Shown here piece by piece: positions 1 through 9,205 of a stretch of 64,000 bases of DNA. Numbering within the stretch: position 1 is the stretch's first letter; the number at the start of each line of letters is the position of its first letter. Origin of the DNA: Rhodospirillaceae bacterium (GTDB lineage Bacteria; Pseudomonadota; Alphaproteobacteria; Bin65). The translations under genes were made by a program, and so were the position numbers. The stretch spans positions 1-64,000 of the forward strand of contig VXNK01000039.1 of assembly GCA_009840595.1 (NCBI GenBank), in the 5' to 3' direction. Below the pieces are notes generated by a model. The model saw nothing but the letters and a program-made list of their open reading frames with translations. It made no database searches and was not told the origin of the DNA.

Positions 1-681
<681 letters not shown>

Positions 682-693
682 GAGCGTCAGGCC

Positions 694-1128
694 TCAATCG
701 TACTGGCCCTGGACGTATTTCTGCATCTCCTCGACCTCTCGCGTTGCCTCGGCGAGGCGGTATTTGACGACGTCGCCGATCGAGATCATGCCGGCCAGCG
801 TGTCGCCGTCCATCACCGGGAGATGGCGGAAGCGGCCCTGGGTCATGATTTCCATGGCCTGGGCGATGGTGGCGCCCGGCCCGATGGTGGTCACGCCCCG
901 GGTCATGAGCTGGGTGACCGGCCCGTCGAGGCATTCGGCCCCGAAGGTCGCCAGGCCCCGGACGATGTCGCGTTCCGAAAGGATGCCGGCGATGCGGCCG
1001 CCGTCCAGAATGAGCAGGGAGCCGATCTTGCGCCCGGTCATCTCGTTGGCGGCCCGGCCGACCGTCATGTCCGGCGTGCCGGAATGGATCGAACCGCCCT
1101 TGGTGCGCAGGATATCCGAAACGAACAT
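694..1128 (-). CDS. CBS-domain pair protein
   Basis: A 144-residue cytoplasmic protein made almost entirely of two tandem CBS domains (about residues 8-65 and 75-130), the adenosyl-ligand-sensing module. Sequence signs are GRAANEMTGRKIGSLLILD with GILSERDIVRGLA in the first repeat, and the parallel TIAQAMEIMTQGRFRHLPV with GMISIGDVVKYRL in the second. There is no fused enzyme or transporter domain, so it belongs to the stand-alone CBS-pair group common in alphaproteobacteria; its partner is unknown. It is convergent with uvrB, and upstream of its start lies an intergenic repeat. The family is clear, the biological role is not. Confidence 0.9.
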   Translation of the reverse strand: MFVSDILRTKGGSIHSGTPDMTVGRAANEMTGRKIGSLLILDGGRIAGILSERDIVRGLATFGAECLDGPVTQLMTRGVTTIGPGATIAQAMEIMTQGRFRHLPVMDGDTLAGMISIGDVVKYRLAEATREVEEMQKYVQGQYD

Positions 1129-1238
1129 CGCCGATCCTCCGATGGCGTGATACGGCCTGGCGGCCTTCGCTGCCCGCTATGGTTGCGCCGGAGCGGATGC
1201 AAGGCAAGCGGGTTTCGTCAGGGACGATTTCCAGCAAC

Positions 1239-1378
1239 CGTCATATCGACCGGAGCGGCCCGCAGGGCCGTGACGTCGAGATATCTTTACCTGCTGAAAT
1301 TCGAAGTCCCTGAAACCGTGCGGAGAAGATTTTTCCGCTACGCCCCGGATCGAATCCGGGGCTCCGGTCGAAATGACG
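1239..1378. repeat. REP/MITE-like intergenic element with inverted ends
   Basis: A 140-bp non-coding stretch bounded by near-perfect 18-bp inverted ends: CGTCATATCGACCGGAGC at 1239-1256 and GCTCCGGTCGAAATGACG at 1361-1378, with one mismatch. Next to the right end is a hairpin CCCCGGA-N5-TCCGGGG (1343-1361). The same stem with a different loop occurs at 33958-33976. This layout fits dispersed palindromic repeats found between alphaproteobacterial genes. No open frame is supported inside. It lies between the CBS gene start and the 3' end of the molybdopterin-enzyme gene. Confidence 0.7.
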
Positions 1379-1398
1379 TCGGGAAGTAAGGCGCCCGG

Positions 1399-1428
1399 TT
1401 CACCCCGTCTCACACCGCCTCACCCTGC
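1399..1428. repeat. Imperfect 10-bp tandem triplication over a stop codon
   Basis: Three consecutive 10-bp units (plus strand TTCACCCCGT, CTCACACCGC, CTCACCCTGC) span the stop codon (1420-1422) of the minus-strand molybdopterin-subunit gene. They belong to a set of short tandem repeats at gene 3' ends described in the findings. Copies are imperfect, so this is the weakest member of the set. Confidence 0.5.
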
Positions 1429-3753
1429 CTTCGCCGCTCGCAGCGCCTGCCAGATCGCGCCCGGCGTCGCGGGCATCGGCAGGGCGGTGACGCCGGCCGG
1501 CCGCACCGCATCGAGCAGCGCGATCATCGTGCAGGCCATGCCGCCGACGCAGCCGGCCTCGCCGGCGCCCTTGATGCCGAGCGGGTTGGTCTTCGTCAGC
1601 GTCGGGCTGGACTCGACCGCGATGAAGGGCATGTCGCCGGCCCGCGGCAGGGCATAGTCCATGAACGAGCCGGTGATGAGCTGGCCGGCCTCGTCCCAGG
1701 CGATGCCTTCGAGCAGGATATGGCCGGCGCCCTGCACGATGCCGCCCTGGATCTGGCCCTTGAGGAGCAGCGGGTTCATCACCGTGCCGGCGTCGTTGAC
1801 GGCGGTCCAGGCAAGCAGTTCCGCGGCGCCGGTTTCCGGATCGATCTCGACCTCGCAACAGTGGGTGGCGTTGGGAAAGGTCGGTCCCGGATGGCGGAAA
1901 TTGGCGGCCGCGCCGAGCCCGGATTCGAGGCCGCCCGGCACGCCGAAGAAGTTGTGCGCCATGGCCGCGATCTCGGAAATGCGGATCGAGCGGTCGGTGC
2001 CGGCGACCGAGAACACGCCGTCGTCGAAGGCGATGTCGTCCTCGGCGGTCTCGAAATGGTGCGCGGCGATCGCCTTGCCTTTCTCGATCACCCTCTCGCT
2101 CGCCAGCCGGATCGCGCCGCCGCCCAGGCCGGAGGAGCGCGAGCCGAAGGTGCCGTGGCCGTGGCGCACGATATCGGTATCGCCCTGGACGAAGCGCACC
2201 TGCTCGAATTCCACGCCCAGCGTGTCGCACAGCAGTTGCCGGAATACCGTCTCGTGCCCCTGGCCGTGGGAGAATGTACCGACCGTGAGCGTGACGCCGC
2301 CGTCGGCGTCGAAGCGGATTTCCGCGCCCTCGTCGCCCAGGCCGGCCGACTGCTCGATGGCGTTGGTGATGCCGAAGCCGCGCAGCCTGCCGCGCGCCGC
2401 GGCCTCCGCCCGGCGCGCCTCGAAGCCGGCGTAGTCGGCGGCGGCGAGCGCCTTGTCCATGTTGGCTTCGAACCGGCCGCAATCGTACGTGTATTGCAGC
2501 CCGGTCTTGTAGGGCATGGCGCTTTCGGGGATCAGGTTGCGCCGCCTGAGCGCGACCCGGTCGAAGCCCAGTTCGGCCGCCGCCTTCTCGACCAGCATCT
2601 CGCAGATGTAGATGGATTCCGGCCGTCCGGCGCCGCGATAGGGGCCGATCGGGCAGGTGTTGGTGAACACCGCGGTGACGTCGACCGAGGCCGCGCCGGT
2701 CCGGTACATGCCGACGATGGCGCCCATGTTGCCGAAGGTCGGCAGCGGGCCGAAGAAGCTGCAATAGGCGCCGAGCGCGGCGACGGACTTCACCCGCACC
2801 GCGAGGAAATCGCCGTCGTCGCTGAGCGCCAGCTCGGCGACCGGGCGGCAGTCGCGGCCATGGTCGTCGACCAGGAAATGCTCGCTGCGGTCGCCGGTCC
2901 ACTTGACCGGCCGGCCGACCCGCTTCGCCGCCCAGACGACCAGCGCCATCTCCGGGAACAGGCCGCCGCGCAGGCCGAAGCCGCCGCCCATGTCGGGGCT
3001 GACCAGACGCAGTTTGGAAATAGGCACCTTGAGCGCGTCGCGGGCGAGCAGGTTGCGGTTGTCGTGCGGGCCCTGGGTCCCGGTCCACAGGGTGTAGCGG
3101 TCGGCGACCGGGTCGTATTCGCCGATCGCGGCGCGCGGCTCCATCGGGTTCTGGGCGAGCCGGCCGATCGGCAGGTCCGCGGTGACGACATGGGGCGCCG
3201 ATTCGAAGATGGCGTCGACGGCTTCCAGGTCGCCCATGGTCTGGCGGAAGCTGACATTGTCGCCCAGGTCCGGCCAGACCAGCGGCGCGTCGGCCGCGAG
3301 CGCGTCCGGCGTGTCGATCACCGCCGGCAGTTCCTCGTAGTCGACCTCGATCAACTCGGCCGCATCGCGCGCCTGCGCCGCGGTCCCGGCGACGACGAAG
3401 GCGACCGGGTCGCCGACGAATTTGACCGCACCGGCGGCCAGAGGCGGCCGGCGGGGCTCGTGGATCGGCGACCCGTCCGGCCGCTTGAGTGGCAGCAGTT
3501 GCGGCGCCAACGAGGCGATGACGCCGAGGCCGTCGGCCTGCCAGTCGTCATGGGTCAGGACGGCGAGCACGCCGGGCGCCGCGCGCGCCGCGGCGCAGTC
3601 GATGCCGGCGATCCGGGCATGGGCGTGGGGCGAGCGTAAAACGTGGCCGCGGGCCTGTCCGGGGCGGTCCAGGTCGTCGGTATATTGGCCGTTGCCGCGC
3701 AGCAGGCGCGGATCCTCGTAGCGCGGCACGCTCTGCCCCAGTCCGAATTTCAT
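1420..3753 (-). CDS. Xanthine dehydrogenase/CoxL-family molybdopterin-binding subunit (orphan)
   Basis: Large catalytic subunit (777 residues) of a molybdenum hydroxylase of the xanthine oxidase/CO dehydrogenase family. It has the N-terminal a/b-hammerhead domain (VPRYEDPRLLRGNGQYTDDL near the start) and the molybdopterin-binding halves with GGGFGLRGG, PYRGAGR, GQGHETVFRQLL and the C-terminal GAGEAGCVGG containing the likely catalytic Glu. The PYRGAGR active-site loop is of the form II type, not the CO-specific AYxCSFR loop, so CO oxidation is unlikely and the substrate is unknown. I start at 3753 (MKFGLGQSVP) because GGGGGAG lies just upstream; a frame-open start at 3789 adds 12 poor residues. 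The FAD and 2Fe-2S partner subunits are not adjacent. The upstream same-strand neighbour is a crotonase, separated by a strong inverted repeat. Confidence 0.88.
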   Translation of the reverse strand: MKFGLGQSVPRYEDPRLLRGNGQYTDDLDRPGQARGHVLRSPHAHARIAGIDCAAARAAPGVLAVLTHDDWQADGLGVIASLAPQLLPLKRPDGSPIHEPRRPPLAAGAVKFVGDPVAFVVAGTAAQARDAAELIEVDYEELPAVIDTPDALAADAPLVWPDLGDNVSFRQTMGDLEAVDAIFESAPHVVTADLPIGRLAQNPMEPRAAIGEYDPVADRYTLWTGTQGPHDNRNLLARDALKVPISKLRLVSPDMGGGFGLRGGLFPEMALVVWAAKRVGRPVKWTGDRSEHFLVDDHGRDCRPVAELALSDDGDFLAVRVKSVAALGAYCSFFGPLPTFGNMGAIVGMYRTGAASVDVTAVFTNTCPIGPYRGAGRPESIYICEMLVEKAAAELGFDRVALRRRNLIPESAMPYKTGLQYTYDCGRFEANMDKALAAADYAGFEARRAEAAARGRLRGFGITNAIEQSAGLGDEGAEIRFDADGGVTLTVGTFSHGQGHETVFRQLLCDTLGVEFEQVRFVQGDTDIVRHGHGTFGSRSSGLGGGAIRLASERVIEKGKAIAAHHFETAEDDIAFDDGVFSVAGTDRSIRISEIAAMAHNFFGVPGGLESGLGAAANFRHPGPTFPNATHCCEVEIDPETGAAELLAWTAVNDAGTVMNPLLLKGQIQGGIVQGAGHILLEGIAWDEAGQLITGSFMDYALPRAGDMPFIAVESSPTLTKTNPLGIKGAGEAGCVGGMACTMIALLDAVRPAGVTALPMPATPGAIWQALRAAKAG

Positions 3754-3791
3754 GCTTCGCTCCCCCTGTCCGGATTGGCCGGTCCCCAAGC

Positions 3792-3857
3792 GCCGCGGAT
3801 GTTAGTCGGGCGACGGACCCGGCGAAAGGCCGAAGGCGCCCGACTAACATCCGCGGC
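3792..3857. repeat. Perfect 21-bp inverted repeat (large hairpin) between two minus-strand genes
   Basis: Perfectly complementary 21-base arms (3792-3812 and 3837-3857; left arm begins GCCGCGGATGTTAG) enclose a 24-base loop. It sits between the 3' end of the crotonase gene and the start of the molybdopterin-subunit gene, both on the minus strand. No U-tract follows, so a classical intrinsic terminator is not supported. It may act in mRNA 3'-end protection or Rho-linked termination, or be a mini-repeat element. No flanking target duplication was seen. Confidence 0.7.
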
Positions 3858-3932
3858 ACCGGGACGGCCGGGACGGCCGGGTATCCGGTGCGGCGGTCGG
3901 CCGGGCAGGCCGGCCTCGCCCGGTCCATTCGC

Positions 3933-4745
3933 CTACCCGTTCCAACTGAAATCCGGCTTGCGCTTTTCCAGATAGGCCGCGATGCCTTCCTTGAGGTCGC
4001 CGGCCTCGTAGGCGCCGAGGCGCAGTTCGCGCAGCAAATCCGGTTCTTCGGCGGCGCCGGCGGCGATCTCGCGCAGCGCACGCTTGGCGTAGCGCACGCT
4101 GTACTGGCTGTTGCGGCAGATCGATTCGACGAAGACGGCGGTCTCGCGGTCGAGCGCGTCCGGGGCACAGACCCGGTCCGCAAGGCCCCAGGCTTCTGCC
4201 GTCGCGGCATCGATCAGCCGGCCGGTGAACAGCAGGTCCTTCGTCTTCGACGGCCTGATCGCCTGGCTGACCCGCCGCGTCGAGGCCATGCTGTAGCAGA
4301 TGCCGAGCCGGGCCGGCGTGATGCCGAAGCGGCTCCCGGTGCTGCAGAAGCGCAGGTCGCAGGCGATCGCGAGTTCGACGCCGCCGCCGACGCAATCGCC
4401 GTGAATCAGGGCGATGACCGGCTTCAGGCAGTCGGCCAGCGACCCGGCGGCGCCGTTCACCGCCTGCATGTAGGCCAGCGCGTTCTCCCGGTTGCGGAAG
4501 CGTTCGCGGAACTGGCTTATGTCGGCGCCGGCGGCGAAGGCCGTGCGGTCGACTCCGCGCACGACGATGGCCTTGACCGCCGGGTCGGCCTCGGCCCGGG
4601 CGACCAGCGGCGGGATCGCCCGCCACATTTCCAGGTTGAGCGCATTGCGCTTCTCCGGCCGGTCGAGGACGAGGTGGGCGACGGCCCCGCGGCCGCCCGG
4701 ATGCGTCTCGAGGCGGATATGGCGGCTGGTCTCCGTTGCGGTCAT
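3933..4745 (-). CDS. Enoyl-CoA hydratase/isomerase family protein
   Basis: Crotonase-superfamily protein of 270 residues from the chosen start MTATETSRHI; an in-frame start at 4781 would add 12 Pro/Gly-rich residues that look untranslated. The family fold signs are LDRPEKRNALN near the N-terminus, the CoA/oxyanion-hole segment AAGADISQF, and the second oxyanion loop HGDCVGGGVELAIACDLR. The last has Gly-rich and Glu positions typical of hydratases and isomerases. Such enzymes hydrate or isomerise enoyl-CoA thioesters in beta-oxidation-like routes; the exact substrate cannot be read. It may be co-transcribed with the molybdopterin enzyme downstream, but the hairpin at 3792-3857 lies between them. 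Confidence 0.88.
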   Translation of the reverse strand: MTATETSRHIRLETHPGGRGAVAHLVLDRPEKRNALNLEMWRAIPPLVARAEADPAVKAIVVRGVDRTAFAAGADISQFRERFRNRENALAYMQAVNGAAGSLADCLKPVIALIHGDCVGGGVELAIACDLRFCSTGSRFGITPARLGICYSMASTRRVSQAIRPSKTKDLLFTGRLIDAATAEAWGLADRVCAPDALDRETAVFVESICRNSQYSVRYAKRALREIAAGAAEEPDLLRELRLGAYEAGDLKEGIAAYLEKRKPDFSWNG

Positions 4746-4799
4746 GCCCGGCGGCTCCGGCGGTTGTTCTCCCCGGCGCAATGTAGCGCGCCGGCGGGC

Positions 4800-4949
4800 T
4801 TGGGGCAGCCCGCGGCCCTGCGTCCCGAAGCCCCGCCCGAAACCCTGCCCGACGACCTGCCCGACTTCCCCGGCCCGACCGAGGGCATCTCCGACCCCAG
4901 GGAAGCGCGGGAGGCGCCGGTCATCGTCTTCCCGCAGCCCATCCTGTGA
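4800..4949 (+). CDS. Possible small proline-rich ORF
   Basis: A 49-codon frame that could begin at TTG 4800 and ends at 4949, rich in Pro, Glu and Asp (ETLPDDLPDFPGPTEGISDP, ending PVIVFPQPIL). The acidic, proline-rich composition differs from neighbouring out-of-frame translations, and its end is well formed. There is no recognisable ribosome binding site and no family was recognised. It could also be a remnant of a larger gene. Weak call. Confidence 0.22.
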   Translation: MGQPAALRPEAPPETLPDDLPDFPGPTEGISDPREAREAPVIVFPQPIL

Positions 4950-5083
4950 CTGCCGAAAGCCGTCTGCGGTCGATCCGGTTCGCGAACCGGGGCTTGCAGC
5001 GGCGCGCCATCCGGCCGATATGACGGACCGACCGGCGGCGCTCCCGAAGTTGCGATGAACCCGCCGCCGCAGGAGGACCGACC

Positions 5084-6289
<1,206 letters not shown>

Positions 6290-6296
6290 GGGGCGT

Positions 6297-6340
6297 TTAC
6301 CGCACCGTGAGCACCGGCTTGGCCCTTGAGGTGCTGGGTC
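6297..6340 (-). pseudogene. 3'-end remnant of a zinc-less alcohol dehydrogenase gene
   Basis: Read on the minus strand, these bases end with codons for HLKG, then after a one-base shift KPVLTVR and a stop. This mirrors the last residues HLRGKLVLTVR of the intact oxidoreductase at 7323-8246; the two DNA stretches share roughly three quarters of their bases. It abuts the stop of the RelE-like toxin gene. The toxin pair is therefore bracketed by two related oxidoreductase 3' ends in the same orientation. Nothing else of the gene is visible. Short, so only a moderate call. Confidence 0.45.
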
Positions 6341-6629
6341 AGGCCGAGCGATACGCTTCGTCGTGCGGCCCGACGGCCACCGGCTTCGCGTTCCCGTTTT
6401 CGAGAATCTGGAACACGAAACGATAATTCCGGGTCAGCCGGACCGAGTGAAGTTCGCCGCCGCCTCTCAGTTTTTCGTATCGGCGTCCCGGTGTCAGAGT
6501 GCCCGCCAGCAATTCGTCGATTGCCGTCGTAAGCTCCCTTTGTATCCGCCGCGGGAGCCGCTTGACCTGCTGCCGGAATTGTCCCGCCGGTTCCTCGAAC
6601 GCCGGAATTCTCGCTACCGGCACATTCAC
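6339..6629 (-). CDS. RelE/ParE-family toxin-like protein
   Basis: A 96-residue basic protein with the small RelE/ParE fold pattern: an N-terminal helical pair (FRQQVKRLPRRIQRELTTAI), then the strand block KLRGGGELHSVRLTRNYRFV with conserved Arg positions, and a C-terminal VGPHDEAY. Family members are mRNA interferases or gyrase poisons acting in the cytoplasm. It starts with GTG at 6629, only 4 bases after the stop of the upstream 189-residue gene, so the two are probably translationally coupled. That neighbour takes the place of an antitoxin but is larger than usual and unrecognised. Base composition is less GC-biased than in flanking metabolic genes, fitting a mobile module. Confidence 0.75.
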   Translation of the reverse strand: MNVPVARIPAFEEPAGQFRQQVKRLPRRIQRELTTAIDELLAGTLTPGRRYEKLRGGGELHSVRLTRNYRFVFQILENGNAKPVAVGPHDEAYRSA

Positions 6630-6633
6630 GGAT

Positions 6634-7203
6634 TCAATCGCTCGTCAATGACGAGACCAGTTCCGCGCCCGATGCGAAAGTCTTTCCGGTGGTCGGCGCC
6701 AGAGCGCCGTCATTGATCATGAGACGCCAGCGAATGTCCTGACACCGCTGGACGATTTGAGACAGCAGGTCTTCCAGGCGATCCAGTTCGCGGAATATCT
6801 CCTTCCCGTGCTCGCCCGATCCTCCTGAATGCTCCAACGCGCCACGGATTGCGCCGAGTTCGTCGCATTCGCTGCGAAAATACTCTTCCGTTTCCTCGAA
6901 CGCCTGAACGCCGACTCCATCGGGGTCCATTACCGTGCCTTGCGGGGCCGCTTCGACCTCGGCCCGAAGCTTGTCCAACATCGTGATGACGGCGGCATTG
7001 ATGGATCGGTGGCGTTCGCCAAGATTACGTTCCAACTCGGTTACGGCTCTCCGGTTCTCCCGGTCCGGGGACCGCAGGAGACAATCGGGCGTAAATCGCG
7101 ACCGATCCGGGCTTTCCGGAAATTCGGCCAGCCAAGGCAGCACCCGCCCGACATTCCGGATCGTGTCGCTGTTCGACAGAGACTGTGCTGGCGCTACGGC
7201 CAT
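6634..7203 (-). CDS. Uncharacterised protein upstream of RelE-like toxin (possible antitoxin)
   Basis: No family recognised. From the start MAVAPAQSLS the product is 189 residues; the frame stays open to 7275 but the extra 24 residues look random. It is soluble, acidic overall, and largely helical, with heptad-like runs around residues 55-80 (AVTELERNLGERHRSINAAV) and 125-150 (FRELDRLEDLLSQIVQRCQD). The C-terminus (GAELVSSLTSD) runs straight into the toxin gene 4 bases on. Position and coupling argue for an antitoxin or toxin partner, but at 189 residues it is more than twice the usual antitoxin size, and no DNA-binding domain (RHH, HTH, AbrB) is evident. A DUF-type partner is equally possible. 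Confidence 0.6.
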   Translation of the reverse strand: MAVAPAQSLSNSDTIRNVGRVLPWLAEFPESPDRSRFTPDCLLRSPDRENRRAVTELERNLGERHRSINAAVITMLDKLRAEVEAAPQGTVMDPDGVGVQAFEETEEYFRSECDELGAIRGALEHSGGSGEHGKEIFRELDRLEDLLSQIVQRCQDIRWRLMINDGALAPTTGKTFASGAELVSSLTSD

Positions 7204-7322
7204 TGTGTAACCGCTCTGTTCGGTCTGCCCGGCAGGGACGTTCGACGATGGCGCTTTAACTGGCGCGGGTCGCAATCGAAATCAAGAATCCTCGGGTCGA
7301 AACCGGGGCCGTTCCACCCGCG

Positions 7323-8246
7323 CTATCGCACCGTCAGCACCAGCTTGCCGCGCAGGTGCCGGCCCTCGCTGACCCGGTGGGCGTCGGCCGCCTGGGCGAG
7401 CGGGAAGGTGCGGACCGGCGGGACGGTCACGGCGCCGGCGGCGACCAGCTCGGCGACCCGCTCCATGTGGCGGCGGGCCCGGCCGACATCGGGCCGGAGG
7501 GAAATCACGTCGCTGCGCGGCGGTTGCGGCGCCTGGCCGCCCGAAGCGATGAACGCCGCCCGGCCGCCGGGCCGCAGCACGTCGAAGGAGCGCCGCGCAA
7601 CGTCACCGCCGACGGTCTCGAACACCGCGTCCACGCCGGAGATTTCCTCGGTGAAATCCTGCGCGCGGTAGTCGATGACCCGGTCGGCGCCCAGGCCCTT
7701 CACATAGTCATGGTTCGCCGCGCTCGCCGTCGTGACGACGGTCGCGCCGAGATATTTGGCGAGCTGGATGGCGAAGCCCGCGACGCCGCCGGCACCGCCC
7801 TGGATCAGGATCGTCTCGTCGGCCTGCAGTTTAAGCGTCTCTTCGAGCGAGACGATCGCCGTCAGCCCGGCGAGCGCCAGGGCGACGGCTTCCTCGTGGG
7901 ACCAGCCCTCGGGCTTCTTCGCCGCGAGATCGGCCCTGACCGCCACCTTCTCGGCATAGGCGCCTTCCTGGCCGGCGTCGAGCACGCCGAACACCGGATC
8001 GCCCGGCGCGAGATCGGTCACGCCCGCGCCCGCCTCGGCGACGACGCCGGAGAAATCCCGGCCCAGCACATAGGGAAAGTCCGCAATCCTGGCGTAACTG
8101 CCGGAGCGGACTTTCCAGTCCGCCGCATTCACCGAAGCGGCGTGAATGTCCACCACGATCTCGGCCGGCCCGGCCTGCGGATCCGGCAGGTCGCCGTAAA
8201 GCAGGACCTCCGGGCCGCCCTGTTCGTTCATATACGCTGCTTTCAT
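7323..8246 (-). CDS. NADP-dependent quinone oxidoreductase-like protein (zinc-less MDR)
   Basis: A 307-residue medium-chain dehydrogenase/reductase. The N-terminal GroES-like domain carries LGRDFSGVVAEAGAGV and the central Rossmann domain carries ILIQGGAGGVAGFAIQLAKY, the NADP-binding glycine motif. The structural and catalytic zinc ligand clusters are absent, placing it in the quinone oxidoreductase/zeta-crystallin branch, which reduces quinones or enones with NADPH. The start MKAAYMNEQGG is typical of the family. It stands divergent from the PhyH dioxygenase gene. A fragment resembling its last codons recurs at 6297-6340, on the other side of the toxin pair. Confidence 0.9.
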   Translation of the reverse strand: MKAAYMNEQGGPEVLLYGDLPDPQAGPAEIVVDIHAASVNAADWKVRSGSYARIADFPYVLGRDFSGVVAEAGAGVTDLAPGDPVFGVLDAGQEGAYAEKVAVRADLAAKKPEGWSHEEAVALALAGLTAIVSLEETLKLQADETILIQGGAGGVAGFAIQLAKYLGATVVTTASAANHDYVKGLGADRVIDYRAQDFTEEISGVDAVFETVGGDVARRSFDVLRPGGRAAFIASGGQAPQPPRSDVISLRPDVGRARRHMERVAELVAAGAVTVPPVRTFPLAQAADAHRVSEGRHLRGKLVLTVR

Positions 8247-8371
8247 GGCCTCCGCCGGCGTCGCTGGTTCGTCGGGCTTTCGGGCGCGCGCCGTTGATCC
8301 GGCGCAGCCGCGCGCCTATCCTTTGCCCTAACCCGTTCCGGCCGGCCCAGATGTCCAAAGGGCGCACGACG

Positions 8372-9205
8372 ATGAAGCTCACCCAAGACCAGACCGACCG
8401 GTTCCACGAGACCGGCTACCTCATGCTGCCCAGCCTGTTCTCGGCCGCCGAGACCGATGTCCTCCGGCAGGCGGCGGCGGAGGTCTACGCCCTGGACCGC
8501 AAGGAGGTGGTGCGCGAGAAGGACGGCGTCTCGCCGCGCACCGCTTTCGCGGCGCACTGCTACAACGAGGCCTTCCGGCGGCTCGGCCGCCATCCGCGCC
8601 TGATCGGACCGGTGATGCAGTTGCTCGGCGGGCCGGTGTACATGCACCAGTACAAGGTCAACGCCAAGGTCGCTTTCGACGGCGATGTCTGGCAGTGGCA
8701 CCAGGATTACGGCACCTGGTCGCGCGACGACCTGATGCCGGAGCCGCGCGCCATGAATATCGCGCTGTTCGTCGACGAGGCGACCGAGTTCAACGGCCCG
8801 CTCTGGCTCATTCCCGGCTCGCACCGCGAGGGCGTCTACGAGGCCGGCCACGATATCGCGACAACCAGCTATCCCCTGTGGACCCTGGACAAGAAGACGG
8901 TGAGCGAACTGGCGGAGCGCGGCGGCATCTATTCGGCCAAGGGCGCGGCCGGCAGCGTCCTGCTGTTCCACGGCAACCTGGTCCACGCCTCGTCGCCCAA
9001 CCTGTCGCCCTGGGGCCGGACCATCGTCTACCTGTCGCTGTGCCATGTCGAGAACCATATCCGGCGCTTCAAGCGGCCGGACTGGATCGCCCACCGCGAC
9101 TTCGCGCCCATCGAGCCGCTGCCGGACGATTGCCTGACGGCGCCGATGACGCCGTTCGCGGAAGACGGGCCCGGGGTCCGGGCGGCGGCGGAACAGGCGG
9201 CGTGA
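8372..9205 (+). CDS. Phytanoyl-CoA dioxygenase (PhyH) family protein
   Basis: A 277-residue Fe(II)/2-oxoglutarate-dependent dioxygenase. The metal-binding facial triad is visible as HQD in WQWHQDYGTW and the distal His in HGNLVHASSPN; a basic residue further on would bind 2-oxoglutarate. The chosen start MKLTQDQTDRFHETGYLMLP matches the usual PhyH N-terminus, and AAAGGG lies about 10 bases upstream; earlier starts at 8294 and 8351 are less likely. Such enzymes hydroxylate small carboxylates, CoA esters or secondary metabolites; the substrate cannot be read. Its stop overlaps the GTG start of the next gene (GTGA), so the two form a coupled pair. Confidence 0.88.
   Translation: MKLTQDQTDRFHETGYLMLPSLFSAAETDVLRQAAAEVYALDRKEVVREKDGVSPRTAFAAHCYNEAFRRLGRHPRLIGPVMQLLGGPVYMHQYKVNAKVAFDGDVWQWHQDYGTWSRDDLMPEPRAMNIALFVDEATEFNGPLWLIPGSHREGVYEAGHDIATTSYPLWTLDKKTVSELAERGGIYSAKGAAGSVLLFHGNLVHASSPNLSPWGRTIVYLSLCHVENHIRRFKRPDWIAHRDFAPIEPLPDDCLTAPMTPFAEDGPGVRAAAEQAA

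Noticed and set aside
1720-3639. 639-codon open frame on the plus strand
   Set aside because: It lies antisense to the molybdopterin subunit gene; its translation is Arg/Ala/Gly-rich with no family pattern, a usual by-product of high GC.
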